This document shows, one piece after another, positions 22,302-30,954 of a stretch of 32,217 nucleotides of DNA. The stretch is from NCBI GenBank assembly GCA_016875715.1, contig VGOZ01000034.1, positions 1-32,217 of the forward strand. The letters are read 5' to 3'. Source of the DNA: Chloroflexota bacterium. Lineage in GTDB: Bacteria > Chloroflexota > UBA6077 > FW602-bin22. The position numbers and the translations under genes were made by a program. Position 1 is the first letter of the stretch; each line of letters begins with the position of its first letter. The notes under the pieces were generated by a model. That model had not been told where the DNA came from. It saw only the letters and a list, made by a program, of their open reading frames with translations, and searched no databases.

Positions 22302-23354
22302 GTGACGATACGCGTCGGAGTTCTGGGGCTGACCCACGATCACATATGGAGCAACCTCGAGAACCTGGCGAAGGTCGAGGGCGCCGAGATCGTCGCCGCG
22401 GCCGAGCCCCATGCACCGCTCCGGGAGCGATTCGCCCAGCGCTATGGTCGCCCGACCTACGACCGGTACGACGCTCTGCTGGAGACGGAGCGTGATCTTC
22501 AAGCGCTGTTCCTCTTCGGCGACAACCGCTGGTCGGCCCACTGGGGTGCGATCGCGGCGGCGCGCGGGCTCCACGTGATGCTCGAGAAGCCGATGGCCGC
22601 CGACCTCGCCGGCGCCGACGAACTGTTCCGGGCTGCCGCGCGCGCCAGAACCCACCTGATGATCAACTGGCCGCACAACTGGAATCCGAAGTTGCGTCAT
22701 GCCTACGCGCTAGCGCGCAACGGCGCGGTAGGTGATGTCTTCAAGCTCCGTTACTCGGGCGGGCACGCCGGCCCGCGCGAGATCGGCTGTTCTCCCATCT
22801 TCTGCGACTGGCTGTACGACGCTCACCTCAATGGGGCTGGCGCGCTCGTCGATCAGGGTGGGTACGGCGCGACGGTCTGCCGCTGGTTCCTCGGTCGGCC
22901 GACCCGCGTGATGGCGATGGGAGGCCGCCTCACCAAGGACGCGGACTCGGATGTCGATAACGTCGTGATGCTGCTGCGTTATGACCGCGCCATCGCGGTA
23001 TCCGAGACGAGCTGGTCCTGGGTTGGTGGGCAGCCGTCCGCCGGGCCGGTCGTCTATGGCACCGAGGGGACACTTTACACGCTGGGTGCGCGCGACGCGG
23101 CCGGGGTGGGGATCGTCCGCAAGGGCGATCGCGAGCCGGCGATGCTCGACGCGCCGGCGATCCCTCTCGGGGATCGCAACGCCCCGGAGTACTTCATCTC
23201 TCGCATTCGGGCCGATCGCCCCATCGAGGGCATGGTCTCCGCTCACGTCAGTCGCGATGCGCAGGAGATCCTCGAGTGCGCGCGTGTCTCGATCGCGACC
23301 GGGCGCGAGGTGGCCTTCCCGTACGACGCGGCGCTGCCCGGTATCGGCGCCTGA
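22302..23354 (+). CDS. Gfo/Idh/MocA-family oxidoreductase
   Basis: A 350-aa NAD(P)-dependent sugar-type dehydrogenase. An N-terminal Rossmann domain (VGVLGLTHDHIW) is followed by the family EKP motif (95-97, HVMLEKPMA), whose Lys takes part in catalysis or cofactor contact in relatives, and a C-terminal beta-sheet domain. Members oxidise sugar or inositol hydroxyls, often at C3 before lyase or epimerase steps. GTG start, with GGAGGAG 7 nt upstream. The next gene, a TIM-barrel isomerase, begins 22 nt downstream, so dehydrogenase and isomerases act in one pathway. Confidence 0.87.
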   Translation: MTIRVGVLGLTHDHIWSNLENLAKVEGAEIVAAAEPHAPLRERFAQRYGRPTYDRYDALLETERDLQALFLFGDNRWSAHWGAIAAARGLHVMLEKPMAADLAGADELFRAAARARTHLMINWPHNWNPKLRHAYALARNGAVGDVFKLRYSGGHAGPREIGCSPIFCDWLYDAHLNGAGALVDQGGYGATVCRWFLGRPTRVMAMGGRLTKDADSDVDNVVMLLRYDRAIAVSETSWSWVGGQPSAGPVVYGTEGTLYTLGARDAAGVGIVRKGDREPAMLDAPAIPLGDRNAPEYFISRIRADRPIEGMVSAHVSRDAQEILECARVSIATGREVAFPYDAALPGIGA

Positions 23355-23376
23355 ATCAGCTAAGGAGAGAGATCGC

Positions 23377-24228
23377 ATGAAGTTGGGTTCCGTCATCACT
23401 CTGCTTCCGCCGCCCGAAGGCGCCGATCCGCTGATCTGGCGCGTCGACAAGGCCGCCTCGCTGGGGCTGACCTGTCTCGGAGTGTTCGTCCGGGAGGAAT
23501 GGAAGGCGCCCGACTACCTGCGCAAGGTCGCCGAGCACGCCGCGCGCAAAGGTGTGGAATTGCGGTTGGGCACCGGCGGTAACTTCTACCTGCACGGTGC
23601 CCAGGCGCGTGCGGAGATCGACCGCGTGGCCGAACAGGTCATCCATGCCCGCCGGCACCTCGGAACGACGTTCTCCAGCCTCGCCCCCGGACCGATGCTC
23701 ACGCACCATCGGTTCGCCGCCGGGCCGCCACTGTCGGAGCGAAAGGCGAGGCTCTCCGAGAACCTCGGCACGCTCGCCGACGCGGTGCGCGGCGAGGGCA
23801 TCACCCTCGGCCTGGAGAACCACTGCGACTGGCGCGGCCACGAGGTCGTTGAGATCGTCCGTGGAGCGAACCGGACTAACCTGATGATGCAGATCGATAC
23901 CGGCAACGCGTTCTCGGTCTTCGAAGAGCCCGTCGACTGCGCGCGGGCGATGGGACCGTGGGTGGTCAGTTCTCACCTGAAGGACGTCCACGTGACACCC
24001 TTCGCGACCGGTGACATGAGGGGCTCTCGAGCAGTCAGCGTGCCCCTCGGACAGGGGCACGTCGACAATGTCGAGATTTGCCGGATCCTCGAGCGCGAGT
24101 CGCCGGACCCGGCTTCGCTCACCTTGCTGATCGAGCCGTTCTACGTTCCCGAGGGTGTCGACCCACTGAAGTTCCTCGAAGAGAGCGTGGCGTGGGGCAA
24201 GGTGCACCTCGCCGAGTTCTTGAATTGA
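23377..24228 (+). CDS. sugar phosphate isomerase/epimerase-like TIM-barrel protein (tandem copy 1)
   Basis: A 283-aa xylose isomerase-like barrel. Likely metal site Glu147 (LENHCDW), Asp174 (QIDTGN), His200 (SSHLKD) and Glu253 (LIEPFY), the E-D-H-E set used by tagatose epimerases, IolE/IolI and related lyases. ATG chosen because AAGGAGAG precedes it; the frame runs 132 codons further back only through the dehydrogenase gene. It is a co-linear paralogue of the next gene. Co-transcribed with the Gfo/Idh/MocA gene. Confidence 0.87.
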   Translation: MKLGSVITLLPPPEGADPLIWRVDKAASLGLTCLGVFVREEWKAPDYLRKVAEHAARKGVELRLGTGGNFYLHGAQARAEIDRVAEQVIHARRHLGTTFSSLAPGPMLTHHRFAAGPPLSERKARLSENLGTLADAVRGEGITLGLENHCDWRGHEVVEIVRGANRTNLMMQIDTGNAFSVFEEPVDCARAMGPWVVSSHLKDVHVTPFATGDMRGSRAVSVPLGQGHVDNVEICRILERESPDPASLTLLIEPFYVPEGVDPLKFLEESVAWGKVHLAEFLN

Positions 24229-24247
24229 CCCATCGAAGGAGAGGGCG

Positions 24248-25099
24248 ATGAGACTGGGAGCCACGCCGAACCTGATCGTCACCCCGAATGGGAAGGACGA
24301 CCTCCCGTCGCAGATCGACGCTGCTGTCGCGGCGGGCCTGAACGCGCTGAACGTGCGCCTGCGCGACCTGAGCACTGACAACGCGTATCTGGAAAACGCC
24401 GCAGCCTACGCTGCGAAGAAGGACGTGATGCTCGTCGGTTTCGGGACGGGCGCGAATTTCTACCTCACCGGCGCGGAGGCCGATGCCCAGCACGAACGGC
24501 TTACCGAACTGATCCTCCGCGCGCGAAAGCATCTCGGCCTGACGATCGTGGGCACGCCGCCAGGTCCGATGTCGATGCAGCGCTGGGCGCCTGGGCCGCC
24601 CCTGGGCGAGCGGAAGGCGCGTGTTGCGGCGAACCTCCGCCGCCTCGGCGCGGCCGTGCAGTCGTCCGGTGTCACTCTGGCGCTGGAGAACCACTGCGAC
24701 TGGCGGGGCCACGAGGTCGCGGACATCATCGTCCGGGCCGGGCAGGCGAACCTGGGCGTTCAGATCGACACGGGCAACGCCTTCTCCGTCTTCGAGGAAC
24801 CGGTCGAGTGTGCGCGTGCGCTCGCGCCGTACATCGTTAGCAGCCACTTCAAGGACGTGCTGTGCACGCCGTTCGCGACCGGCCCGGCGCGCGGATCGCG
24901 CGTGACGAGCGTGCCGCTGGGTCAGGGCAGTACAGATAACCGGACTATCTGCGACATCATCGTCCGAGAGACGCCGAACGGGCGGAGCATCCCGCTGCTC
25001 ATCGAGCCGTTCTATCTGGACGACGATCAGTCACCCCGCGAGTTCCTCGCTGCCTCAGTGCGATGGGCGAAGGAGAATCTGGCCGAGTATCTCGACTGA
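24248..25099 (+). CDS. sugar phosphate isomerase/epimerase-like TIM-barrel protein (tandem copy 2)
   Basis: A second 283-aa barrel whose metal residues fall at the same numbers as copy 1 (Glu147, Asp174, His200, Glu253). Long shared blocks include LENHCDWRGHEV, QIDTGNAFSVFEEPV, TPFATG and SVPLGQG, while the first 60 residues diverge much more. This is an old tandem duplication with retained active sites; either a heteromer or two related steps. ATG preceded by AAGGAGAGG, 19 nt after copy 1. Last gene of the plus-strand operon; a 12-bp palindrome follows the stop. Confidence 0.87.
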   Translation: MRLGATPNLIVTPNGKDDLPSQIDAAVAAGLNALNVRLRDLSTDNAYLENAAAYAAKKDVMLVGFGTGANFYLTGAEADAQHERLTELILRARKHLGLTIVGTPPGPMSMQRWAPGPPLGERKARVAANLRRLGAAVQSSGVTLALENHCDWRGHEVADIIVRAGQANLGVQIDTGNAFSVFEEPVECARALAPYIVSSHFKDVLCTPFATGPARGSRVTSVPLGQGSTDNRTICDIIVRETPNGRSIPLLIEPFYLDDDQSPREFLAASVRWAKENLAEYLD

Positions 25100-25673
25100 G
25101 CTCGCCGGCCGGCGGGAGGTCGCCGGTAGTGTCGCCGTCCGGACTCGTTCTCTCCGGATGCCGAGAGCTCCCCGGATCAGATCGGGGTGACCTTCTGCCC
25201 GGTAACAGAGCGCGAGCGGGTCGATCCGGACGATGCCCGGTAGATCGTCGAAGTGGCGGCCGCCGCTGATGTTTCTGTCCACGCCGTGACTTTGCATGAA
25301 ACGCGACGTGAGCGCGTCCCGCACACGGATCCGCAGGTACCGTTCCAGCACCTAGGTCGGGACAACGCCCTTTCTGCCGTTACTGTCGGCACAAGCGGGA
25401 TAGCGGCGAGGCGTGGGTTGCCGCCGCCCATCCTCGCTCGGTCAACGTTAGGCGCCAGGATAGGCGCCGACGACCGCCACGGCTGCCGTACACACTCGGT
25501 GACCGGTTTCGGTTGGACCGCTCGGGAGCGCCGCGGGAGGTCACATGTTGATCGCTCAGCCATGAGGGCACCGGCCGGCGTGCAACCGTCCTGCGCGCGG
25601 ACGCCTGCCGTGGGCCACGAATGCTGGAGGCTCGCCCTGCGGGAGTCCTCGTTCAACGCCGGGCGCGCGCTCC
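25100..25673. other. 574-bp region between convergent genes, no supported gene
   Basis: The region lies between the stop of the tandem barrel gene and the stop of the IolE-like gene. The most protein-like frame is on the minus strand, from about 25351 down to 25055 (with LERYLRIRVRDALTSRFMQ and LPGIVRIDPLALCYRAEG), but it runs into the neighbouring gene's 3' end, has no clear ribosome site and no family I recognise; it could be a gene remnant. A short direct repeat TAGGCGCC occurs twice near 25448-25468. Confidence 0.5.
25103..25114 (+). terminator. palindrome after the isomerase pair
   Basis: CGCCGGCCGGCG begins 3 nt past the stop. An alternative hairpin pairs CCGGC (25109-25113) with GCCGG (25122-25126). 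No T-run. Possible operon end. Confidence 0.3.
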
Positions 25674-26537
25674 CTAGCGCAGAATCCGGTCGATGTACTC
25701 CTTGCTCAGGCGCGCGGCCTCGCCGCCCGGTCGCTTCGCCTCATCCAGTTCCGCCATCAACCAGCCGGTGAAGTTGACCGACTCCAGCGCCGAAATCATC
25801 CGCCGGAAGTCAATGACGCCCTGTCCCATCTCGCAGTACCCCTCAGGGCTGCGCAGAGGCACGCCCGCGCGACGCTTCTCCTCCCAGTCCTTCGCCAGAT
25901 CCTTCATGTGGACGTAGCGGATCATCGACTTCCAGCGATCCATGATCGGGAAGGGATCCGCGCCTCCCTTGGCGATCTGCCCGGTATCCGGCGCGAAGCC
26001 AATCAGTTTCGGGTCGAGGCTGTCCAGCAGAACCTCAATCTCGAGGCGGCTCTCCGCGGCCGTGCCCCAGTGGGGGTGCATCGTCGCGTCGATTCCGGCG
26101 CGCTGCGCGATCTCGCCGGCCCGGTTCATCGCCTCGGCCATTACCTTGAAGTCGTCCAGGCCGAACGGCTCGACAGGCTCGCCGCGCGAAGCATCGATGT
26201 CCTGCCCGCCCCGCCGCCCGGGCACGAGCATGAGCATCTCGCCGCCCATGTCGCCGATCGCGTCGGACCAGCGACGCGCTCTCTCCAGCAGGTCCGGCGC
26301 GGCGGCCGGATTTGTCCACTCCCCGGAGTGGAACAGCGTGACCATGGGGATCCCGGCCTCGCGCAGGATCGCCTTCAATCTCCCCGGACGGTTGGCCTCC
26401 CACCAATCGTAGAGACCGCCGCCCGTCTCGGTCCCCTCGAAGCCGAGGGCGGCGATATCGCGAATGCCCTGCTCGATGTTCGCCGGCTCGCGGAAGACGT
26501 CCCAGGTGAGAAGCGTATGCCCATACCGCACGTTCAC
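25674..26537 (-). CDS. IolE-like sugar/inosose TIM-barrel protein
   Basis: A 287-aa xylose isomerase-like barrel. HPHWGTAAESR, FAPDTGQIAKGG, YVHMKDL and MAELDEA give the likely metal and substrate residues; HPHWGT and DTGQIAKGG are reminiscent of inosose dehydratase (IolE). It could dehydrate, epimerise or cleave a keto-sugar. The GTG at 26537 forms a 4-nt GTGA overlap with the VOC gene; another GTG 6 codons earlier is open but lies deeper in that gene. Last gene of a four-gene minus-strand operon. Confidence 0.82.
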   Translation of the reverse strand: MNVRYGHTLLTWDVFREPANIEQGIRDIAALGFEGTETGGGLYDWWEANRPGRLKAILREAGIPMVTLFHSGEWTNPAAAPDLLERARRWSDAIGDMGGEMLMLVPGRRGGQDIDASRGEPVEPFGLDDFKVMAEAMNRAGEIAQRAGIDATMHPHWGTAAESRLEIEVLLDSLDPKLIGFAPDTGQIAKGGADPFPIMDRWKSMIRYVHMKDLAKDWEEKRRAGVPLRSPEGYCEMGQGVIDFRRMISALESVNFTGWLMAELDEAKRPGGEAARLSKEYIDRILR

Positions 26538-26965
26538 GCCGCCGGTCCCGTCCACTCAAGCAGTTCGACCCGGTTGCCGTCCGGATCAACGATCCAGGAG
26601 ACGTTGATCGCCGCGCCGACCCAGCCGGGGTTGCTGCGAATCGGCTGTGTGAACGGATGGCCTGCCGCGGCAGCCCGGCCCTCCAGACCGGCGAGATCCT
26701 CCGCCCAGAGGCAGATGTGGTTCAGGCGCAGCGACTGCGGATCGGCCGAATCCACCGCCGCGTCGGGCCGGTTCTGGAAGATCTCCAGGTAATCCTGCTG
26801 CAGACCGAGCGCGGCCATCCGGACGCCGGGAGGCGGCGGATCACGCCGTTCGACGATGGGCATGCCCAGGAGACCGTGGTAGAAGGCCACGGAGGCATCG
26901 ATGTCCTTGACGCGAATGCACGTGTGGCACAGTGTGCCGGGCTGGGGTCGAATCATCGGGCTCAA
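26534..26965 (-). CDS. VOC-family (glyoxalase/dioxygenase-like) protein
   Basis: A 143-aa protein with two beta-alpha-beta-beta-beta modules: HTCIRVKDIDASVAFYHGLLGM and NHICLWAEDLAGLE, ending in WIVDPDGNRVELLEW. Metal ligands of the family would be His14, Glu62 (YLEIFQ), His83 and Glu138 (VELLEW) approximately. VOC proteins include glyoxalase I, epimerases and ring-cleaving dioxygenases; its role with sugar isomerases is unknown, an epimerase being plausible. The TTG start is chosen because AGGAGG lies 7 nt before it; the first ATG, three codons later, is too far from that site. Confidence 0.83.
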   Translation of the reverse strand: MSPMIRPQPGTLCHTCIRVKDIDASVAFYHGLLGMPIVERRDPPPPGVRMAALGLQQDYLEIFQNRPDAAVDSADPQSLRLNHICLWAEDLAGLEGRAAAAGHPFTQPIRSNPGWVGAAINVSWIVDPDGNRVELLEWTGPAA

Positions 26966-26977
26966 GGCTGCACCTCC

Positions 26978-27844
26978 TCAGTTCTCGAACGGGACGCCGA
27001 TCGATCGCGCGACTTCGAGGAGATGGGCGCGCGCCGCTGCCATCTCCTCGATTTTCAGATGCTCGATAACGACGAAGAATCCGGGCGGCATCGTCGACGC
27101 GGCCCGCAGAAGGGCGGCGTGATCGAAGATGTCGTCAGCCTGACCGGTCACGGCCTCACTGATATGGATGATGAGTCGATCCTCGACTGCCGCACCCTTA
27201 TCGTGGGCGCCGAGCAGTCGATCCGCGCCCAGCGTATCGAACATCCGCTGAATCGCCGGGGCCTGGTTGTAGATCGTCTCCCACGTCATCCAGTTGATGG
27301 GGTCGAGGTGAACCTTGAGCGCCTTCGAGCCCACCTCTTCGAGAATGCTCTTCGTCGTCGCCGCGTCGCTCAGCGGGGTCACGGTATGGCACTCCAGGCC
27401 GAGCAGGACACCTTCATCCTCGGCGTACTTCACCGCCTCCTTCAGTGAAGCCACCAGACGGTCCCGCGTAGCCGGTGCAGAATTATCACGATGCGGGAAC
27501 CACGCTCCACGCGGGTTCATGCTTCCCGCACCGGTGATCACCGCTGGGCACCCCGCCGCGCGCGAGACGCGACAGGCTTGCCCCAGGCTGGCGATGTGCG
27601 CGCGACGCGCCGCGCCATCGAGGGTTACCAGGTTGGTCCCGTATCGACCGTATTCCACGAGCTCGACCCCGCCGTCGGCGAACATCCGGCCGATCTGACG
27701 GGCGCGGTCGGTGGTGACCCCGGCGGGGTCGTCTCCCGCTGGAAGGCCCGTGCCGACGAACCCCATCGCCCGCACGCCGCGGATAGCCTCTTCCGTTAGC
27801 TCACCGAAGGTGCGAGGCAGTGCCCCGAGGACGCCAAGCTTCAT
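26978..27844 (-). CDS. sugar phosphate isomerase/epimerase-like TIM-barrel protein
   Basis: A 288-aa xylose isomerase-like barrel, a different subfamily from the tandem pair and the IolE-like protein. Probable metal ligands: Glu in LGLECHTVTPL, Asp in VHLDPINWM, His in LLGAHDKG and Glu in FFVVIEHL. ATG start in an ATGA overlap with the Gfo/Idh/MocA stop, so the two are co-translated. The VOC gene follows 12 nt downstream. Substrate unknown. Confidence 0.85.
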   Translation of the reverse strand: MKLGVLGALPRTFGELTEEAIRGVRAMGFVGTGLPAGDDPAGVTTDRARQIGRMFADGGVELVEYGRYGTNLVTLDGAARRAHIASLGQACRVSRAAGCPAVITGAGSMNPRGAWFPHRDNSAPATRDRLVASLKEAVKYAEDEGVLLGLECHTVTPLSDAATTKSILEEVGSKALKVHLDPINWMTWETIYNQAPAIQRMFDTLGADRLLGAHDKGAAVEDRLIIHISEAVTGQADDIFDHAALLRAASTMPPGFFVVIEHLKIEEMAAARAHLLEVARSIGVPFEN

Positions 27845-28944
27845 CGTGGCGCTCCCGCCGCCACCAGGGGCAACCGGATCTTTCGACCCTCAGCGTGCGA
27901 TCGATACCCTGCCATCAGAATCTCCAGAACCTTTCGACCGAAATAGCCGTCGCTCACGACCGGTTTGTCGTTGATGCAGCAATCGACGAAGTGGCGATGT
28001 TCGTCGACCCACGGGTTCTCGTCCGGATTGAAGTGATTCGAGTAGGCCCGTTCCAGGGGAGGAGAAGGCTCGAGCCGTGGTGCGATCCATCCGCCGCCCA
28101 GACTCTCCCGCAACTCGTTCCCCTCGATGTAGACGCGCAGCGATGGTCGCTCGGTCGGGTCGATGTGGATCGTGCCCCTCGATCCAAAAATCTCAATCCA
28201 CTCCTTGAAATAGCGGCCAGACTGAGCGTTCGGCTCCAGGAGCCGGTTCGATCCAGAGATCTCTGCGATCGCCTTCGCGGTGCGGATGAGCGTGACTCCG
28301 GTATCTTCGACCGCCGCGGTGGAGTTCAGCGCTCCGAACTCGGAGTAGACGCTCTCCACCGGCGGATCGCCCAGGAGCCACTGGAAGTACGCGATGTGGT
28401 GGACATGGCCGTCCATCAGAATGCCGCCGCCGGAGATCTTCGGGTCGAACCGCCACGCCGTCATGCTGGGCATGTACCACGCCATGATCGCTTTGAAGAA
28501 GAAGACATCCCCGATCAGGCCCTGATCCACGATCTCTTTGGCGCGGCGGAAGGCAGGATGGAAGAACTCAAAGAACGAGACCATCAGCTTACGGTTCGCC
28601 CGATTCGCGGTCGCGATCATCACGTCCGCCTCGGCCAGGGTCAGCGCCATCGGCTTCTGTACCAGGACGTGTTTGCCGGCCTCGAGAGCCTTGACGGAGA
28701 GCGGCGCGTGCGTGTCGTTCGCCGTCGTCACCACCACCGCGTCGACATCATCCCGACCGAGTACCGCCCCGAGATCCGCCGCGTGCGTCTCGAAGCCATA
28801 GCGATGGACGAAGTCCTTCGCCCTTGCCTCGTCAATATCGACCGAGGCGATGAGCTTGACTTCGGGAATCCGCGCAAGCGCCGCAGTGTGACAGTTGCTG
28901 ATGCCGCCGCATCCGACCACGACGATGCCCAGCTGCTTCCCCAT
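27841..28944 (-). CDS. Gfo/Idh/MocA-family oxidoreductase
   Basis: A 367-aa dehydrogenase. Rossmann start GIVVVGCGGISNCHTAAL (GCGGIS at 11-16), cofactor Asp in ASVDIDEARA suggesting NAD(H), and the catalytic-type motif reading QKP (96-98) instead of EKP. The C-terminal half contains the GGGILMDGHVHHIAYFQWLLG signature of the family. ATG chosen on position and a weak GAGGAGCAGGGG ribosome site; 42 more codons are open upstream in the promoter region. First gene of the minus-strand operon, divergent from AOR. Confidence 0.87.
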   Translation of the reverse strand: MGKQLGIVVVGCGGISNCHTAALARIPEVKLIASVDIDEARAKDFVHRYGFETHAADLGAVLGRDDVDAVVVTTANDTHAPLSVKALEAGKHVLVQKPMALTLAEADVMIATANRANRKLMVSFFEFFHPAFRRAKEIVDQGLIGDVFFFKAIMAWYMPSMTAWRFDPKISGGGILMDGHVHHIAYFQWLLGDPPVESVYSEFGALNSTAAVEDTGVTLIRTAKAIAEISGSNRLLEPNAQSGRYFKEWIEIFGSRGTIHIDPTERPSLRVYIEGNELRESLGGGWIAPRLEPSPPLERAYSNHFNPDENPWVDEHRHFVDCCINDKPVVSDGYFGRKVLEILMAGYRSHAEGRKIRLPLVAAGAPR

Positions 28945-29087
28945 TGCCCCTGCTCCTCTCGGCCCCGGAGGACCGGCGGTGGACCGTGCGCGCAGTCTAT
29001 ACCGCACCCCTCGACTGCATTGACGCGGCGTGACGCCAGTAGAATGGGCCGAGCACCAGGCACCCAACATCCTCTGGAGGCTCGGTC
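28945..29087. promoter_or_regulatory. divergent promoter region, Gfo/Idh/MocA and AOR operons
   Basis: Plus strand: TAGAAT -10-like hexamer (29040-29045), with TTGACG (29020-29025) only 14 bp upstream, short for a -35. Minus strand: TAGACT -10-like hexamer (28999-28994) facing the dehydrogenase. An inverted GGCG-TGA-CGCC lies between them. Shared regulation of the two operons is plausible but not shown. Confidence 0.35.
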
Positions 29088-30938
29088 ATGGCACTCCCCG
29101 GCGGCTACATGGGTCGAATCCTGCGCGTCGATCTCACGCGCGGGACCATTGGCCACGACGATCTGGACGAGGGGACGATCCGACGATGGGTCGGCGGCAC
29201 CGGCCTCGGCGTCCACTACCTCACGCAACTATGCCCGGCGGGCACGGCGTGGGACGCACCGGAGAACCCGGTCGTCATCGCCAGCGGTCCGATGGCGGGC
29301 ACCAAGGTCTCTGGCACCGGACTCGTCTCCGCGGTCTTCAAAGGCCCCATGACCGGACAGGCCGGCGCGACTCAGGCGAATGGGTACATGGGGGTGTTCC
29401 TGCGCCAGAACGGCTACGACGGGATGATCGTCACCGGTCGGGCCGACGGACTGGTCTACCTCTATGTGCACGATGGTGTCGCCGAACTGCGCGATGCGGA
29501 AGACTATCGAGGTGTCGATACCTGGACCCTCGAGGATCGAATGCGCGCCGCCCACGGCACGAATGAGCGCGGGATGTCCGTGTTCTCCATCGGTCCGGCC
29601 GGCGAGAAGATGGTGCGCTTCGCCGCCCTTGTCGGCGATCGGGGCCACGTGATGGCGCATAACGGCATTGGTGCGGTGCTCGGCGCGAAGAACCTGAAGG
29701 CCATCGCGGTTGCCCGCGGAAAGACGCCCATCCCGATCCGCGATCCGGCGAAGGTCAACTCGCTCATTGAGCCGTACTTCGTCGCCGCGAGCGAGAACCG
29801 GACCAGTTCTCTCTTCCAGTGGGGCACCGGCGGCGGCGTCTCCGGCGCGGCGGTCGGCGGTTGGCTGCCGATCCATAACTACCAGACCGGCGTCTTTCCG
29901 GAGCACGAGCAGATCAACGGTCAGTACATCCGGACCAAGTTCAAGATCAAGAACAACCCGTGCTGGGCGTGTCGGATGGGGTGCTGCAAACTCGTCGAGG
30001 TGACCGAGGGGCCGTACAGCGGATTCAAGGGGGAGGAACCAGAGTACGAGGGCATCGCGTCATTCGGTCCCCAGGTGGGGGTCACTGAGGCCGGCGCGGT
30101 AGTGATGCTCGCCAACGAGGTCGACGCCCACGGCTACGACATCAACGAAGCCGGCTGGGTCGTGGGCTTCGCGATCGAGGCCTACCAGCGCGGCCTGATC
30201 TCGCGGGAGAGCCTGGGCGGTCTCGAACTGCGCTGGGGCGACGCCGAGGCGATCCGCGCGCTGCTCCGGAAGATCGCGCTGCGGGAGGACTTCGGCGACG
30301 TGCTCGCCGAGGGGGCGAAGCGCGCCGCAGAGTTCATCGGCGGCGAGGCCCTGGCGATGGCCGTCTACACCCTGAAGGGGAACACGCCACGCAGCCACGA
30401 TCACCGGGGTCGCTGGGCGGAGATGTTCGACACCTGTCTGTCAAACACCAGCACGATCGAAGCGACGTTCGGCGGCATCCAGACACAGCGCATCGGCCTG
30501 CCGCCCCAGCGTAACCGGTTCGATCCCCACGAAGTAGCCGCACTCGCGGCGCAGTTCAACGGCTGGCACCAGTTCGACGACTGCCTCGGCATCTGCCGGT
30601 TCTGCAACACCCATGCGGATCTGGCGCTCCAGGTCCTCAACGCGATCACGGGCTGGGAGATGACCCTGGACGAGGCGATGACGATCGGCCGGCGCATCGT
30701 CAACCAGTTGCGTGTGTTCGGTTTCCAGCACGGTCTGGACCCCTCGCTGGAGCGACCCTCGGCGCGGTACGGCTCCACCCCCATTGACGGACCTAACGCC
30801 GGGATCGGGATTGGATCGCACTGGGAGGCGATGGTCCGGACGTACCGTGAGGGGATGGGATGGCGCCCCGAGGACGGCCGCCCGACCGAGGCGACTCTGC
30901 GCGAGGTCGGTCTGGGCCACCTGGTTGGGACTTTCTGA
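29088..30938 (+). CDS. aldehyde:ferredoxin oxidoreductase family (tungsten/molybdopterin) protein
   Basis: A 616-aa AOR-family enzyme, expected to oxidise an aldehyde to a carboxylate, passing electrons to ferredoxin, with a bis-pterin W (or Mo) site and one 4Fe-4S cluster. Cluster ligands are Cys292, Cys295 and Cys299 (CWACRMGC) and Cys503 in DCLGICRF, where Asp498 matches the pterin-contacting residue of the family. The N-terminal GGYMGRILRVDLTRG and IASGPMAGTKVSGTGL blocks are typical. Length matches AOR (about 600). ATG after GGAGG. A MoaD-like gene follows 16 nt downstream, as in many AOR operons. No ferredoxin or AOR partner subunits are seen here; substrate unknown. Confidence 0.93.
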   Translation: MALPGGYMGRILRVDLTRGTIGHDDLDEGTIRRWVGGTGLGVHYLTQLCPAGTAWDAPENPVVIASGPMAGTKVSGTGLVSAVFKGPMTGQAGATQANGYMGVFLRQNGYDGMIVTGRADGLVYLYVHDGVAELRDAEDYRGVDTWTLEDRMRAAHGTNERGMSVFSIGPAGEKMVRFAALVGDRGHVMAHNGIGAVLGAKNLKAIAVARGKTPIPIRDPAKVNSLIEPYFVAASENRTSSLFQWGTGGGVSGAAVGGWLPIHNYQTGVFPEHEQINGQYIRTKFKIKNNPCWACRMGCCKLVEVTEGPYSGFKGEEPEYEGIASFGPQVGVTEAGAVVMLANEVDAHGYDINEAGWVVGFAIEAYQRGLISRESLGGLELRWGDAEAIRALLRKIALREDFGDVLAEGAKRAAEFIGGEALAMAVYTLKGNTPRSHDHRGRWAEMFDTCLSNTSTIEATFGGIQTQRIGLPPQRNRFDPHEVAALAAQFNGWHQFDDCLGICRFCNTHADLALQVLNAITGWEMTLDEAMTIGRRIVNQLRVFGFQHGLDPSLERPSARYGSTPIDGPNAGIGIGSHWEAMVRTYREGMGWRPEDGRPTEATLREVGLGHLVGTF

Positions 30939-30954
30939 CCGCGGCTGGCGCAGC

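Noticed and set aside
25443-25460. GTTAGGC resembling an integron attC core site
   Set aside because: No matching inverse core site lies at a suitable distance upstream, no attC-like imperfect palindrome surrounds it and no integrase is present. A 7-bp match is expected by chance.
27820-29352. Plus-strand frame of 510 codons
   Set aside because: Antisense to the Gfo/Idh/MocA gene and out of frame with the AOR; no recognisable motifs.
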